This document shows positions 23,793 to 31,158 of a stretch of 39,281 nucleotides of DNA, piece by piece (the first letter of the stretch is position 1; each line of letters starts with the position of its first letter). The stretch lies in contig JAPLXU010000009.1 of NCBI GenBank assembly GCA_026395915.1, positions 1-39,281 of the forward strand, in the 5' to 3' direction. The position numbers were made by a program, and so were the translations under genes. The notes beneath the pieces are model-generated. The model ran no database searches. It was not told where the DNA came from and worked only from the letters and a program-made list of their open reading frames with translations. This DNA comes from Candidatus Nomurabacteria bacterium. Lineage in GTDB: Bacteria; Patescibacteriota; Minisyncoccia; Phycocordibacterales; UBA9973.

Positions 23793-25100
23793 CTAATTAT
23801 CTTTTGCAACTTCAAGAGTCACAGGAACAGTTTTCTCGGCGCCTTTGTGGAGAATTTTTAGACTTATTGTCTGACCGACGCTTTTCCCGCGGATAATGGA
23901 AGCCAAGCTTGTCTTGTCGTCAAGTTTGACTCCGTCAACTTCGAGAATTATGTCGTTTTCCACAATGCCAGCTTTATCAGCAGGACTGCCCGGAATAACC
24001 GCAAGCTCATTCGCGTTTGTACCTGCTTTTACCAGTACTCCATAATCAACAGTCAAATTATTTTTATCTTTCATTTCTGCGTTGATAGCCACATAACGAA
24101 GACCCAAATATGGGCGAACAATTTTACCTGTGGCTTTCACCGATTCGATCGCGCTTTTGACGCTATTTATCGGCAAAGCGAAACCCACATTTTGAGACCC
24201 TTGCGCGATAGCGACATCGACGCCGATAACGTTGCCAGAAAGATCTAGCAAAGGACCGCCGGAATTTCCCGGATTGATCGCCGCATCAGTTTGAATAACA
24301 TGGTCGAGAACTTCCGAATTCCCGGAACTATCTCCCGCCGTTATAGAACGAGCAAGTCCTGAAACGACTCCAACTGAGACAGTATTTCTAAATTCACCGA
24401 GAGCGTTACCTATCGCTATGACACTCTGCCCAACTTGAAGAGTGTCCGAATCTCCGAGCGACAAATACGGAAAGCCAGTTCCTTCAATTTTTATAAGAGC
24501 AATGTCTAAAATAGGATCTCGTGCTACCACTGTCGCTGGATGTTTCTTGCCATCATTTGTAAAAACAGTATACTCCGCGTTTTTCTGATCAACCACATGC
24601 TTGTTCGTGACAATCAATCCGTTGCTCGAAACAAAAAATCCGGAACCGCCACCAATATCTTTTTTCTCTGTGCCATTCTGACGCAGTTGCGGAACGTTGA
24701 AATTAAAATCAAAACCGGGGAACATGTCGCCAAACGGATTTGTCTGCTGATTCGGATCGACATAAGTTTCATACTTAGGAACTTCTTGAGAAATAATAAT
24801 TGATACGACAGCTGGATTGGTTTTCTTCACCGCGTCAATCACCAAAGAATCCTGCGAAAAGATCGATTGCTTCTCAATAATTTTTTCAGTGGCATTTTTT
24901 GTATCGTTGTTTGCAGTTTGCGATTCCTTCAGGTACTCTTTTGCGAAGTAACTAAAAATATTTCCTCTGTAATGCCAAACCACACTAACACCAATGATAA
25001 GAACTAGTAAAATTGTGAAAAAACTAGTCAAAAGCGCTGAAACAAAATCTTTATTTGTAAAACTTTTCTTAATAAATTTTATTATGTTTATTTCTTGCAT
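23793..25100 (-). CDS. HtrA/DegP-like membrane-anchored serine protease
   Basis: 435 residues from ATG 25100; a GTG three codons earlier is the alternative. A membrane helix (about 20-42) precedes a linker and a trypsin-like domain with His in VTNKHVVD, Asp in DPILDIALIKI and Ser in GNSGGPLLDL. One PDZ domain is at the C-terminus (YLGLRYV ... SPADKAGIVENDIILEVDG). It acts outside the membrane in degradation or refolding of damaged exported proteins. One PDZ and an N-terminal anchor match the HhoA/DegS-like form typical of small genomes. It is convergent with the HD/Nudix unit. Confidence 0.92.
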   Translation of the reverse strand: MQEINIIKFIKKSFTNKDFVSALLTSFFTILLVLIIGVSVVWHYRGNIFSYFAKEYLKESQTANNDTKNATEKIIEKQSIFSQDSLVIDAVKKTNPAVVSIIISQEVPKYETYVDPNQQTNPFGDMFPGFDFNFNVPQLRQNGTEKKDIGGGSGFFVSSNGLIVTNKHVVDQKNAEYTVFTNDGKKHPATVVARDPILDIALIKIEGTGFPYLSLGDSDTLQVGQSVIAIGNALGEFRNTVSVGVVSGLARSITAGDSSGNSEVLDHVIQTDAAINPGNSGGPLLDLSGNVIGVDVAIAQGSQNVGFALPINSVKSAIESVKATGKIVRPYLGLRYVAINAEMKDKNNLTVDYGVLVKAGTNANELAVIPGSPADKAGIVENDIILEVDGVKLDDKTSLASIIRGKSVGQTISLKILHKGAEKTVPVTLEVAKDN

Positions 25101-25139
25101 AATATTCACATTAATATTATTAATAATTTTATATTATAT

Positions 25140-25571
25140 TTATTTTTTTATTTGAAGCAAGCTATTTTTATACATATTTTGCTTATAGGGTTTTAGGCGC
25201 GCTATTTTGACTGATAGACCCTTATTTTTCAAATCTTTTTTGAGATTTTTGACATAAGCTTTTTGATCATAACCCAAAGCAATAATATCTGGACGCTCTT
25301 TCACAATATGTGGAATATGATTTTTAATACCCGACAGGACTACCTTATCAACTAACGAGCATTTATTCATCAGAGCTAACCTTTTTTTCTCGTCCAAAAC
25401 CGGACGCTTTCCTTTTATCATAAAAACATTTTTATCCCTAGCTATTGAAGCAATCAAAAATGAATTTTTCATGAAGCTTTTTGCTTGCTTAAAAAAATGG
25501 AGATGCCCTTCGTGTAACCCGTCGAAAGTTCCAAAGACCATTATTCTTGTTTGCTTTTTTTTATTTTGCAT
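25140..25571 (-). CDS. Cytidylyltransferase-family nucleotidyltransferase (FAD synthetase/GCT-like)
   Basis: 143 residues with the HxGH nucleotide-binding motif in VFGTFDGLHEGH (about 12-23) and the basic motif IKGKRPVLDEKKRLALM. The later segment DIIALGYDQ is the third conserved strand. Proteins of this size transfer AMP or CMP onto a phosphate: glycerol-3-phosphate cytidylyltransferase and the archaeal FAD synthetase RibL are the nearest types. The ISSTS-like motif of larger enzymes is absent. Its promoter overlaps the end of dsbB upstream, so it may also be read from there. Confidence 0.78.
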   Translation of the reverse strand: MQNKKKQTRIMVFGTFDGLHEGHLHFFKQAKSFMKNSFLIASIARDKNVFMIKGKRPVLDEKKRLALMNKCSLVDKVVLSGIKNHIPHIVKERPDIIALGYDQKAYVKNLKKDLKNKGLSVKIARLKPYKQNMYKNSLLQIKK

Positions 25572-25593
25572 AAAGAAAGAAAATCTCGCAGAG

Positions 25594-25599
25594 ATTATA
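25594..25599 (-). promoter_or_regulatory. -10 box for 25571
   Basis: Minus strand TATAAT, 22 nt before ATG 25571, giving a leader of about 16 nt without Shine-Dalgarno sequence. It overlaps the dsbB stop codon. Confidence 0.4.
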
Positions 25600-26143
25600 C
25601 CTTATTTTTATTGTAGAAATGGGCAACAGCAAGAAGAGTCAAAAGAGCGAAGAAAGCCGTGAGCGCCAGCATCGGAATTGAAATATATCCGCCGAATTCG
25701 GAAACCAAATGTTGATAACATGAAACTCCGGTAGCATCGCAAGGCAAATTTGAATTCTCTCCGAAATAATAGAAGAAATTCTGGTAAGCGGAAATCAAAA
25801 AGCCAATAGAGAGCAAAGGCGTAGCGTATCTGACAACTTTTCTGTCTTTATCCCAAAGAGCAGTGCCAAAAAGAAAGAGTGTCGGAAACATGAAGACCCT
25901 CTGCCACCAGCACAAAACGCATGGGAGAAAATGAATGATTTCGGAGTAGACTAGCGGAAAAATCGAAGAAAACAAAGAAATGAAAAAACTCAATACCAAA
26001 AAATGTTTGTCAACATAATCCAAAAATATATTTTTCTTGGGACCAAAAAAAAGCATCACTAGCATCGCGACAGAAAGAACTTGAAGAATAATCGCTCCCA
26101 ATCCCAGAAAAACATTCAGATAATGCGCAGTTTCAGTATTCAT
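25595..26143 (-). CDS. Disulfide bond formation protein DsbB-like
   Basis: 182 residues with four or five membrane helices. The first Cys pair lies in FLPCVLCWWQR, the DsbB signature, and the second in LPCDATGVSCYQH in the next exported loop. ATG 26143 is chosen because it follows the stop of the thioredoxin gene by 4 nt; the longer frame would overlap that gene. DsbB passes electrons from a thiol oxidase to quinone and so drives disulfide formation in exported proteins; its likely partner is the adjacent thioredoxin-fold protein. Confidence 0.88.
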   Translation of the reverse strand: MNTETAHYLNVFLGLGAIILQVLSVAMLVMLFFGPKKNIFLDYVDKHFLVLSFFISLFSSIFPLVYSEIIHFLPCVLCWWQRVFMFPTLFLFGTALWDKDRKVVRYATPLLSIGFLISAYQNFFYYFGENSNLPCDATGVSCYQHLVSEFGGYISIPMLALTAFFALLTLLAVAHFYNKNKV

Positions 26144-26147
26144 AAAT

Positions 26148-26552
26148 TTATTTGGGTAAAACACAACTAGTCTTGGCTGCAAGTGTTTCAAGTTTAACCC
26201 CCGCGCCAGTTAGCGAATCGTCAGGAATTCGTGTACCATCAGCAAGCTCCCAAGTCGGATAGTTTTCAATTTTTTTGTCTTTGCAGACTTGAGTCTGGTC
26301 AGAAGCGTCAGGAGTGGAACATTCGACGTAAGGCAACAGCTTAGCAGATGAGCCAAAAAGCTTTTTTTGTGCCTGACAATGCGGGCACCAGAAGGCTCCA
26401 TAAAAAACTGCGCCTTTGTCTTTCAAGCAAGTAGCAAAAGCGTCATATTTACCATCAGGCACATTATTACCTGATTGTATTATCACCATGGCAATAATTC
26501 CTATTATCAAAAGGCCAACCACCGCTACAAAAATTTTTATGTTTTTATCCAT
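26148..26552 (-). CDS. Membrane-anchored thioredoxin-fold thiol oxidoreductase
   Basis: 134 residues: an N-terminal anchor helix (about 6-25), then a thioredoxin-like domain with active site FWCPHCQAQKK and the cis-Pro in IENYPTWE. Two further Cys pairs (VECSTPDASDQTQVC, and C131) are present. The domain is small, like the thioredoxin part fused to or paired with VKOR and DsbB. CPHC is typical of oxidants (DsbA type), so it probably introduces disulfides in exported Cys-rich proteins, with the next gene's DsbB recycling it. Confidence 0.85.
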   Translation of the reverse strand: MDKNIKIFVAVVGLLIIGIIAMVIIQSGNNVPDGKYDAFATCLKDKGAVFYGAFWCPHCQAQKKLFGSSAKLLPYVECSTPDASDQTQVCKDKKIENYPTWELADGTRIPDDSLTGAGVKLETLAAKTSCVLPK

Positions 26553-26588
26553 TTAGTAAAATTAATTATTTGATAATCAGAACACACA

Positions 26589-26978
26589 CTATATCACATT
26601 AAAAACCTTTGGCAAAAAGATAATCAGCCCGACAATCACGGCGACGAAAACGGACAGGAGTACAGCCGCTGCCGCCACATCTTTGGTGTCTCTCGCATAA
26701 GGATGATATTCGGGAGAGGTCAGGTCTATGTCTATTTCGATGGCTGTGTTCAACGTCTCTGCGACAAAAACAAAACCGATGGCAAAAACTAACGCTATCC
26801 ATTCCAAACTTGAAACTTTGAAATAAAATCCAAAAGCAATCGCGACCAAAGCCGAGATGATATGTATAAAAAGGTGCCTAGTTGTTTTTGCGACAACATA
26901 CATGCCTCGAAAAGCGTTCCTGAATTTTTCACTGTATTTGACTTCCCGCCATGCCTTTTCTCCTTGTTGCGACTCCAT
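26589..26978 (-). CDS. dgkA: Diacylglycerol/undecaprenol kinase (DgkA family)
   Basis: 129 residues from ATG 26978. It has the DgkA pattern: an amphipathic N-terminus (FRNAFRGMYVV), a helix with RHLFIHIISALVAI, the catalytic and metal segment VAETLNTAIEIDIDL, and ARDTKDVAAAAVLLSVFVAV near the third helix. The enzyme phosphorylates a membrane lipid alcohol, probably undecaprenol in Gram-positive-like envelopes. A frame extension to 27002 is rejected because the TGC-TACAAT box lies inside it and ends 6 nt before 26978. Confidence 0.85.
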   Translation of the reverse strand: MESQQGEKAWREVKYSEKFRNAFRGMYVVAKTTRHLFIHIISALVAIAFGFYFKVSSLEWIALVFAIGFVFVAETLNTAIEIDIDLTSPEYHPYARDTKDVAAAAVLLSVFVAVIVGLIIFLPKVFNVI

Positions 26979-26984
26979 TCCCCC

Positions 26985-26993
26985 ATTGTAGCA
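26985..26993 (-). promoter_or_regulatory. Extended -10 promoter, leaderless type, for dgkA
   Basis: Minus strand TGC-TACAAT, then 6 nt (ggggga), then ATG 26978. Confidence 0.6.
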
Positions 26994-27012
26994 TTTAATC
27001 AAACAAAATCTA

Positions 27013-28197
27013 CTATTGATATTGGATATAGATGGGACGCGGATTTAATTTGAGCAAGTCTTCCGGTGTCATCAAGGTGCCACTTCCCTCCAAGGTGTCA
27101 TTTTTGTAAAATAATTTAAAGCCGGTGAATTGCACTGGCTCTGGATAAATGAAGGCTTTGTAAGTGCCGATTTTTCTCGACATTCCGCCCCAGCCATCCA
27201 TGTCCATCACAATCTGCACTTCCGGCAGAGGTTTTATCTCTTTGTAACCAGTGACCATTTTTCTCGTGTAACGATGCACAACTAAAATTTTCGGCGGGAG
27301 ATTGTTTTCTTTTACAATTTTTGCCAAATACTCCGCCGTGAAATTTATATCCGTGGCGTCGAGCGTGCCCACAACTTTCCCCGGTCGGATACCAGTTTTC
27401 ATCGAAAACTCTGGGTCAACGCCTAAATGCACATTAGGCAATTTCAAATATTTTTCTAGTAAAGGAACTTCTGTTTGTAAATTACTGAAACCAACTTGGA
27501 CATCCAAAAAAACAACGGCATCCCCGCCTGCATCAGCTATGCCTGAAGCATTGCGGGCAGGTATTTTCGCCGCTATCGCGAGCACTTTGTCTATCTCGGA
27601 AAAAGGCATACGCGTTCTGTATTTGCCATCTTTGCCAGCGGAGCCTTGCGCCACCACGGCTATGTAATGAAGCGCTGGAATAGCTGGAGTCGAAGGATCG
27701 GCAACATTCCATTTTTCAACCTCGACATTCAGTTTTGCCAGCATTTCGTCTTCAGGATATTGCCCGAGAACTCCCATGCTTTTTGAAGATAAGTTTCCAT
27801 AGTAGGCGACGATGCGATTAAAAGGCAGAAGCGCGCCCGCATTCGGATAGACTGCTGTTGCTGGCCAAAGATGTGTTCGTACAGGTTGCGGAGAAACGGG
27901 AACCTTTGTGGTTTTTGTCACGGGCTTGCCGTTTTTGTCTTTTGTGACAGTCTTCACAGTTTGATAGACAATTGGGTCGGGCGGATTGTTTGCAAGTTCA
28001 TTTGTTTTTTTTTCATAGGCAACAATATCAAGCGGTGGAAGAAGAGGAACTATAGGAGCAGGAGGTTTTTCTTGCTTCACTTCCCCATTGTCTTTTTTAT
28101 AGGATACGACATCGCCAAAAAATTTCGGAAAAATAAAAAATATAGCTAGCAGGGAAACAGCTATGATTAAAAAAATCCAAACGATATTTTTTTTCAT
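27013..28197 (-). CDS. Exported anchored protein of unknown function (TIM-barrel-like?)
   Basis: 394 residues. An N-terminal helix (about 5-24) is followed by a Pro/Lys-rich exported linker (to about 110) and a globular domain. Motifs include LPFNRIVAYYGN, HYIAVVAQG, AVVFLDVQVGFSN, NVHLGVDPEFSM, KILVVHRYT and VQIVMDMDGWGG. The alternation of strands ending in Asp or Glu with helices suggests a glycosidase-like barrel; this is inference. I know similar unnamed proteins in other bacteria but no function. It is last in a three-gene operon behind two membrane proteins, with a 4-nt ATGA overlap. Confidence 0.72.
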   Translation of the reverse strand: MKKNIVWIFLIIAVSLLAIFFIFPKFFGDVVSYKKDNGEVKQEKPPAPIVPLLPPLDIVAYEKKTNELANNPPDPIVYQTVKTVTKDKNGKPVTKTTKVPVSPQPVRTHLWPATAVYPNAGALLPFNRIVAYYGNLSSKSMGVLGQYPEDEMLAKLNVEVEKWNVADPSTPAIPALHYIAVVAQGSAGKDGKYRTRMPFSEIDKVLAIAAKIPARNASGIADAGGDAVVFLDVQVGFSNLQTEVPLLEKYLKLPNVHLGVDPEFSMKTGIRPGKVVGTLDATDINFTAEYLAKIVKENNLPPKILVVHRYTRKMVTGYKEIKPLPEVQIVMDMDGWGGMSRKIGTYKAFIYPEPVQFTGFKLFYKNDTLEGSGTLMTPEDLLKLNPRPIYIQYQ

Positions 28198-28667
28198 AAA
28201 ATAAACAAAATTCCTCCTAAAAGCACAATGATTAAAAGAAATACCAGTTTGAATATTTTTTCGTGTAAGATCTTTTTGTTACGCCTGATATTTATGATGG
28301 TGTAGATGACCATGAGCAGGCAAAACAACGCAAAATAAATAATAGATAAAGCTTGACTGAACTTTAGCGCGAGAAGGCCTATGGCGTTGATGACAAACAA
28401 GTTACCGAGAGTGTTTGTGAACCACCCGAGCACGTCCCATTCATAAGTTTCTTCGTAATAGCCTATTTTGGAATACGCCAAACTGGAAACATACAGCAAA
28501 GGAACAGCAAGGAACAACTGGGAAATTATCGCGTGTGAAAATTCGTTCGGACCGAGCGTGATGATGAGAGTTAGAACGAAAAACAAAGAGCCCATCATGA
28601 GACTGTTGATAGTCACTTTGTTAGCGGACTTTTGAGGATTTGTTTTGAATATAAATTCTGTGTCCAT
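28194..28667 (-). CDS. Membrane protein, five predicted helices
   Basis: 157 residues from ATG 28667. A polar N-terminal 20 residues lead into helices at about 23-40, 46-62, 78-98, 103-122 and 135-155. No motif recognised. A longer frame to 28751 is rejected because it would overlap the 41-residue gene upstream, whose stop lies 4 nt before ATG 28667. It overlaps the next gene by 4 nt (ATGA), implying translational coupling with the exported protein. Confidence 0.65.
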   Translation of the reverse strand: MDTEFIFKTNPQKSANKVTINSLMMGSLFFVLTLIITLGPNEFSHAIISQLFLAVPLLYVSSLAYSKIGYYEETYEWDVLGWFTNTLGNLFVINAIGLLALKFSQALSIIYFALFCLLMVIYTIINIRRNKKILHEKIFKLVFLLIIVLLGGILFIL

Positions 28668-28671
28668 GCGT

Positions 28672-28797
28672 TTATTTGTGGGCGTTTTCGTATGAAAGAA
28701 TCTGATCCACCAACCCCGGTACCCAGAGCTTTTGAGTGCAAAGCAACCCAATGCCGATAATTATTAAAATCAAAAGAAATATCCTAATGGCTTTCAT
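28672..28797 (-). CDS. 41-residue single-helix membrane peptide
   Basis: A very short gene: basic start MKAIR, one hydrophobic helix (about 5-20) ending near a Cys (LLC), then a 20-residue polar tail with KLWVPGLVDQ. It is credible because its ATG sits exactly 6 nt after an extended -10 (TGC-TATATT) and because it leads the operon with two longer genes at 4-nt spacing. Cys20 after LL could be a lipobox, although the following residue (Thr) is not the usual Gly, Ala or Ser before Cys pattern. Function unknown. Confidence 0.55.
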   Translation of the reverse strand: MKAIRIFLLILIIIGIGLLCTQKLWVPGLVDQILSYENAHK

Positions 28798-28803
28798 GAG
28801 TTA

Positions 28804-28812
28804 AATATAGCA
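28804..28812 (-). promoter_or_regulatory. Extended -10 promoter, leaderless type, for 28797
   Basis: Minus strand TGC-TATATT, then 6 nt (taactc), then ATG 28797. Confidence 0.55.
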
Positions 28813-28831
28813 CATTTTTTACAAAAACTAA

Positions 28832-29905
28832 TTATCCGAGTTCTTTTAATTGCTTCTTTGCTTTTTTAATAAATTTTCCAAACTTATAATCTTTTTCATT
28901 TCTTTCCATCTCAGACATATTATAGAATTCTGCTTCCTTTTTTAAATTAATGTAATTAGAATATTTATCTTTATTTAATTCACCAGATTTTAATGCGGAT
29001 AGCACTCCACAGCCGGGTTCATGAATATGCGTACAGTCTATAAATTTGCACTCCCTAGCCAAAGTTGTTATTTCATCAAATAAATTATCTATACCCATAT
29101 TCGTGTCTGTCATTCCTACCCCTCGCATTCCAGGATTATCTATCACGATGCCTCCATTTTCCAAAAAATATATTTCTCTATTTGTAGTGGTGTGTTTTCC
29201 TCTGTTTGTACTGATGCTTATATTTTCTGTTTTTATAATATCTTTTCCGAATAATTTGTTAATCAGAGAAGACTTGCCAACTCCGGACGAACCGAGGAAA
29301 CAATAAGTCTTTCTTTTTATTATATAATTTTTTAATTCATTTAAGCCTTCGTCGGTTATAGTGCTAGCTAAAATAATATCAACATCATTAAATCTATTTT
29401 TAATTTCAGCCAATTTCAGATCTAAATCTTCTTTAGAAATTAAATCCATTTTATTTAAAATAATGGCTGGTTTTATACCCCCATCATTCGCTATAGCAAA
29501 ATATCTTTCGAAACGATTCAAGTTATAATCTCTATCAACTGACTCGACGATGAAAGCTACGTCAATATTCGTTGCGATAACTTGTATTTCGTTTTTATTA
29601 TTTGATCTTCTTTTTATTATCGTTTTTCTAGGTAGCACCTTATGAATTACTGCTTGTTCTCGATTAAGTTCAGTAATGGCCACCCAGTCTCCCACGGCGG
29701 GATAATCTTCTCTTGAAGTGGCATCAAACATTTGCTTCCCAGTTATTTTTGCCAAGAATTCTCCGTTTGTATTTTTCACCTTATAAGCTCCTCTGTGTTC
29801 GACAGTAACTCGAGCAATTGAAAATTCATCTAATTTTAGTTTCTTACGATTAGATTCAAAAAAAGTATCATAGCCCAAATCTTCAATTTTTATTTCTTTC
29901 TGCAT
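28832..29905 (-). CDS. rsgA: Small ribosomal subunit biogenesis GTPase RsgA
   Basis: 357 residues. An OB-fold N-terminal domain (about 30-110) precedes the circularly permuted GTPase domain: NKMDL (G4) comes first, then GSSGVGKSSL (G1) and DNPGMRG (G3). The C-terminal zinc domain is clear in ECKFIDCTHIHEPGCGV with its Cys-His ligands. RsgA helps mature the 30S subunit in a GTP-dependent way. A TGA-TATTTA box 6 nt before ATG 29905 suggests a leaderless message, although the hexamer is weaker than elsewhere. Confidence 0.93.
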   Translation of the reverse strand: MQKEIKIEDLGYDTFFESNRKKLKLDEFSIARVTVEHRGAYKVKNTNGEFLAKITGKQMFDATSREDYPAVGDWVAITELNREQAVIHKVLPRKTIIKRRSNNKNEIQVIATNIDVAFIVESVDRDYNLNRFERYFAIANDGGIKPAIILNKMDLISKEDLDLKLAEIKNRFNDVDIILASTITDEGLNELKNYIIKRKTYCFLGSSGVGKSSLINKLFGKDIIKTENISISTNRGKHTTTNREIYFLENGGIVIDNPGMRGVGMTDTNMGIDNLFDEITTLARECKFIDCTHIHEPGCGVLSALKSGELNKDKYSNYINLKKEAEFYNMSEMERNEKDYKFGKFIKKAKKQLKELG

Positions 29906-29911
29906 AAATAA

Positions 29912-29920
29912 TAAATATCA
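29912..29920 (-). promoter_or_regulatory. Extended -10 promoter, leaderless type, for rsgA
   Basis: Minus strand TGA-TATTTA, then 6 nt (ttattt), then ATG 29905. Weak hexamer; supported mainly by position. Confidence 0.4.
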
Positions 29921-29976
29921 AGGTGGTCTGTTAATAACAAGGACTACTTTTGTGAAATCTCGGTACAGTAAAATTG

Positions 29977-30010
29977 AAAAGGGGCACAAGTTCTCACGAG
30001 TGCCCACTTT
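29977..30010 (-). terminator. Intrinsic terminator after tRNA-Pro
   Basis: Minus strand stem GGGCAC with GTGCCC (12-nt loop), followed by CTTTTCAATTTT. It begins a few nt after the encoded CCA end. Confidence 0.65.
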
Positions 30011-30087
30011 TGGTCTTGCTAACCAGATTTGAACTGGTTTCTCCCCGCCCCAAGCGGGGTGTCCTGCCTCCATTAAACGATAACAAG
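30011..30087 (-). tRNA. tRNA-Pro (UGG anticodon)
   Basis: 77 nt with encoded CCA. Acceptor stem CTTGTTA pairs with TAGCAAG (C1-G72, A73, as in bacterial tRNA-Pro). The D-arm is GTTT/GGAC, the anticodon stem CCCCG/CGGGG closes loop CTTGGGG with anticodon TGG and G37, and the T-arm ACCAG/CTGGT has loop TTCAAAT. It lies 7 nt after the stop of the zinc-protein gene on the same strand, so it is probably cut from a shared transcript. Confidence 0.92.
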
Positions 30088-30094
30088 ACAATGA

Positions 30095-30355
30095 TTATGC
30101 GACAGCGAGCCCACCTCCTTGTTGCCCGCCGAGAGCAGGGAGGTGTTTGACCTTGTTCAAGTGTACTCCCATCAGGGCTCCATGCCGAAGATTGAGTTCA
30201 CGCTTACATTGAGTCGAGCACCATGTAGAGTTTTCGTCTTGACCGGCGCCTAGAAAATGTGTCTGCACCCAGCTAGATGACACTGGATCGTTGCAATAAC
30301 TGCAGACACACTGCACCGCTTCCTGTCTTTCCGCAACTGCACTTATCATTAGCAT
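30095..30355 (-). CDS. Small Cys-rich zinc-binding protein
   Basis: 86 residues. A CSYC pair (about 18-21) and a WCSTQC pair (about 45-50) 23 residues later form a treble-clef or MYM-like zinc site; the C-terminus is Gly-rich. The start is ATG 30355 or the in-frame ATG at 30349, which overlaps the stop of a small upstream frame (TAATG). No known family name. The gene is followed after 7 nt by tRNA-Pro and shares its terminator. A 5-bp hairpin (CCGAG/CTCGG, 30381-30395) lies upstream. Confidence 0.6.
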   Translation of the reverse strand: MLMISAVAERQEAVQCVCSYCNDPVSSSWVQTHFLGAGQDENSTWCSTQCKRELNLRHGALMGVHLNKVKHLPALGGQQGGGLAVA

Positions 30356-30483
30356 ATTTTCATTGGTTGGTTTTTTACTGCCGAGCTACTCTCGGAAATT
30401 GTGTGATTATGTATCGCAAAGAGTATTCCTACCCCTTTTAAACCAAAGGCGATACTCGTCAAATCCTCGTGTTCTTGGGGCAT
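30349..30483 (-). CDS. Possible 44-codon upstream frame coupled to the zinc-protein gene
   Basis: ATG 30483 to TAA 30349-30351, polar, no recognised motif. Its stop overlaps the third codon (ATG) of the zinc protein, which suggests coupling. No leaderless promoter or ribosome site is visible, so it may simply be the leader of the zinc-protein mRNA. Confidence 0.25.
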   Translation of the reverse strand: MPQEHEDLTSIAFGLKGVGILFAIHNHTISESSSAVKNQPMKIC

Positions 30484-30580
30484 TTCAAAGAACAAAAGCC
30501 TCTCTTGTATACAGAATAAAGATTACCACCTCCCCTCCGCAGTTGCAACAGGATACAATAGTTCAGATAATTCTCATTAT

Positions 30581-30607
30581 TAGTAGCAAGGACTGTCCTT
30601 GCTACTA
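30581..30607. repeat. Palindromic repeat, copy 1 (10-1-10 core)
   Basis: Core TAGCAAGGAC, one central base, GTCCTTGCTA, extended by three more pairs (TAG/CTA) to 27 nt. The same 21-nt core occurs at 34191-34211 with different but still paired flanks, and a variant occurs at 34995-35015. A direct repeat TTGCTACTACT follows at 30600-30622. It lies just after the end of the 30616-31140 gene, without a T-run. Confidence 0.7.
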
Positions 30608-30615
30608 CTTTGCTA

Positions 30616-31140
30616 CTACTCTTTAATTTTTAAATTTTCAACCATGTATTTTGTGCCGATTAAAGAAACTACGTCAATATTCTTATCAAATAGTTTAATA
30701 AGATCAAGACCTGGACGATTAAATATTTCAACTCCCTTGATTTTCGTACCACTTAATAAAGAATTTTTTAATTTCAAATACTCTTCTTTATCTAAAACAA
30801 AATCAACATCACCAACCTCCTTATGCTGATCTGGTTTACGGACATAGAGATAAGTGTATGTGGCACCCGGAATTTCTCCTTGAGGAGGGATGATAATAGG
30901 TTCAAGAAGGCGATAATATTTTTTATTCCAATTATTCGACTCCTCTGTCAATTCCTTTCGCAGTTTTGTAAGAAATTCGTATTCGTCATCTTGATGACAA
31001 AAAATTCCAATATTGCCTGCAACAGGAAGATATTTTCCAAAATTTTTTTTGCACAATTCAAAACACGTTAAATGAGTATATTTTATAGCTTCAAGCAATT
31101 TGTCTTTGTTTTTGATTATATGTACATCTGAATTTTCCAT
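30616..31140 (-). CDS. Conserved unknown protein (174 aa)
   Basis: Soluble, mixed alpha/beta. I see VAGNIGIFCHQDDEYEFLTKL, IIIPPQGEIPGATYTYLYVRKPD, GDVDFVLDKEEYLKLK and DLIKLFDKNIDVVSLIG, with conserved-looking Asp, Glu and His but no known motif. ATG 31140 is set by TGA-TACAAT 6 nt upstream, so it is its own transcription unit behind the histidine-phosphatase gene. Function not assigned. Confidence 0.65.
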   Translation of the reverse strand: MENSDVHIIKNKDKLLEAIKYTHLTCFELCKKNFGKYLPVAGNIGIFCHQDDEYEFLTKLRKELTEESNNWNKKYYRLLEPIIIPPQGEIPGATYTYLYVRKPDQHKEVGDVDFVLDKEEYLKLKNSLLSGTKIKGVEIFNRPGLDLIKLFDKNIDVVSLIGTKYMVENLKIKE

Positions 31141-31146
31141 GTTTTT

Positions 31147-31155
31147 ATTGTATCA
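31147..31155 (-). promoter_or_regulatory. Extended -10 promoter, leaderless type, for 31140
   Basis: Minus strand TGA-TACAAT, then 6 nt (aaaaac), then ATG 31140. Confidence 0.6.
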
Positions 31156-31158
31156 AAT

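Noticed and set aside
29935-29960. Fourth copy of the palindromic repeat near aacaaggactac
   Set aside because: Only one half-site is recognisable and no paired arm follows.
30363-30626. Plus-strand open frame of 87 codons
   Set aside because: No promoter or ribosome site, composition not coding-like, it runs through the palindrome, and the opposite strand holds a better-supported gene leader.
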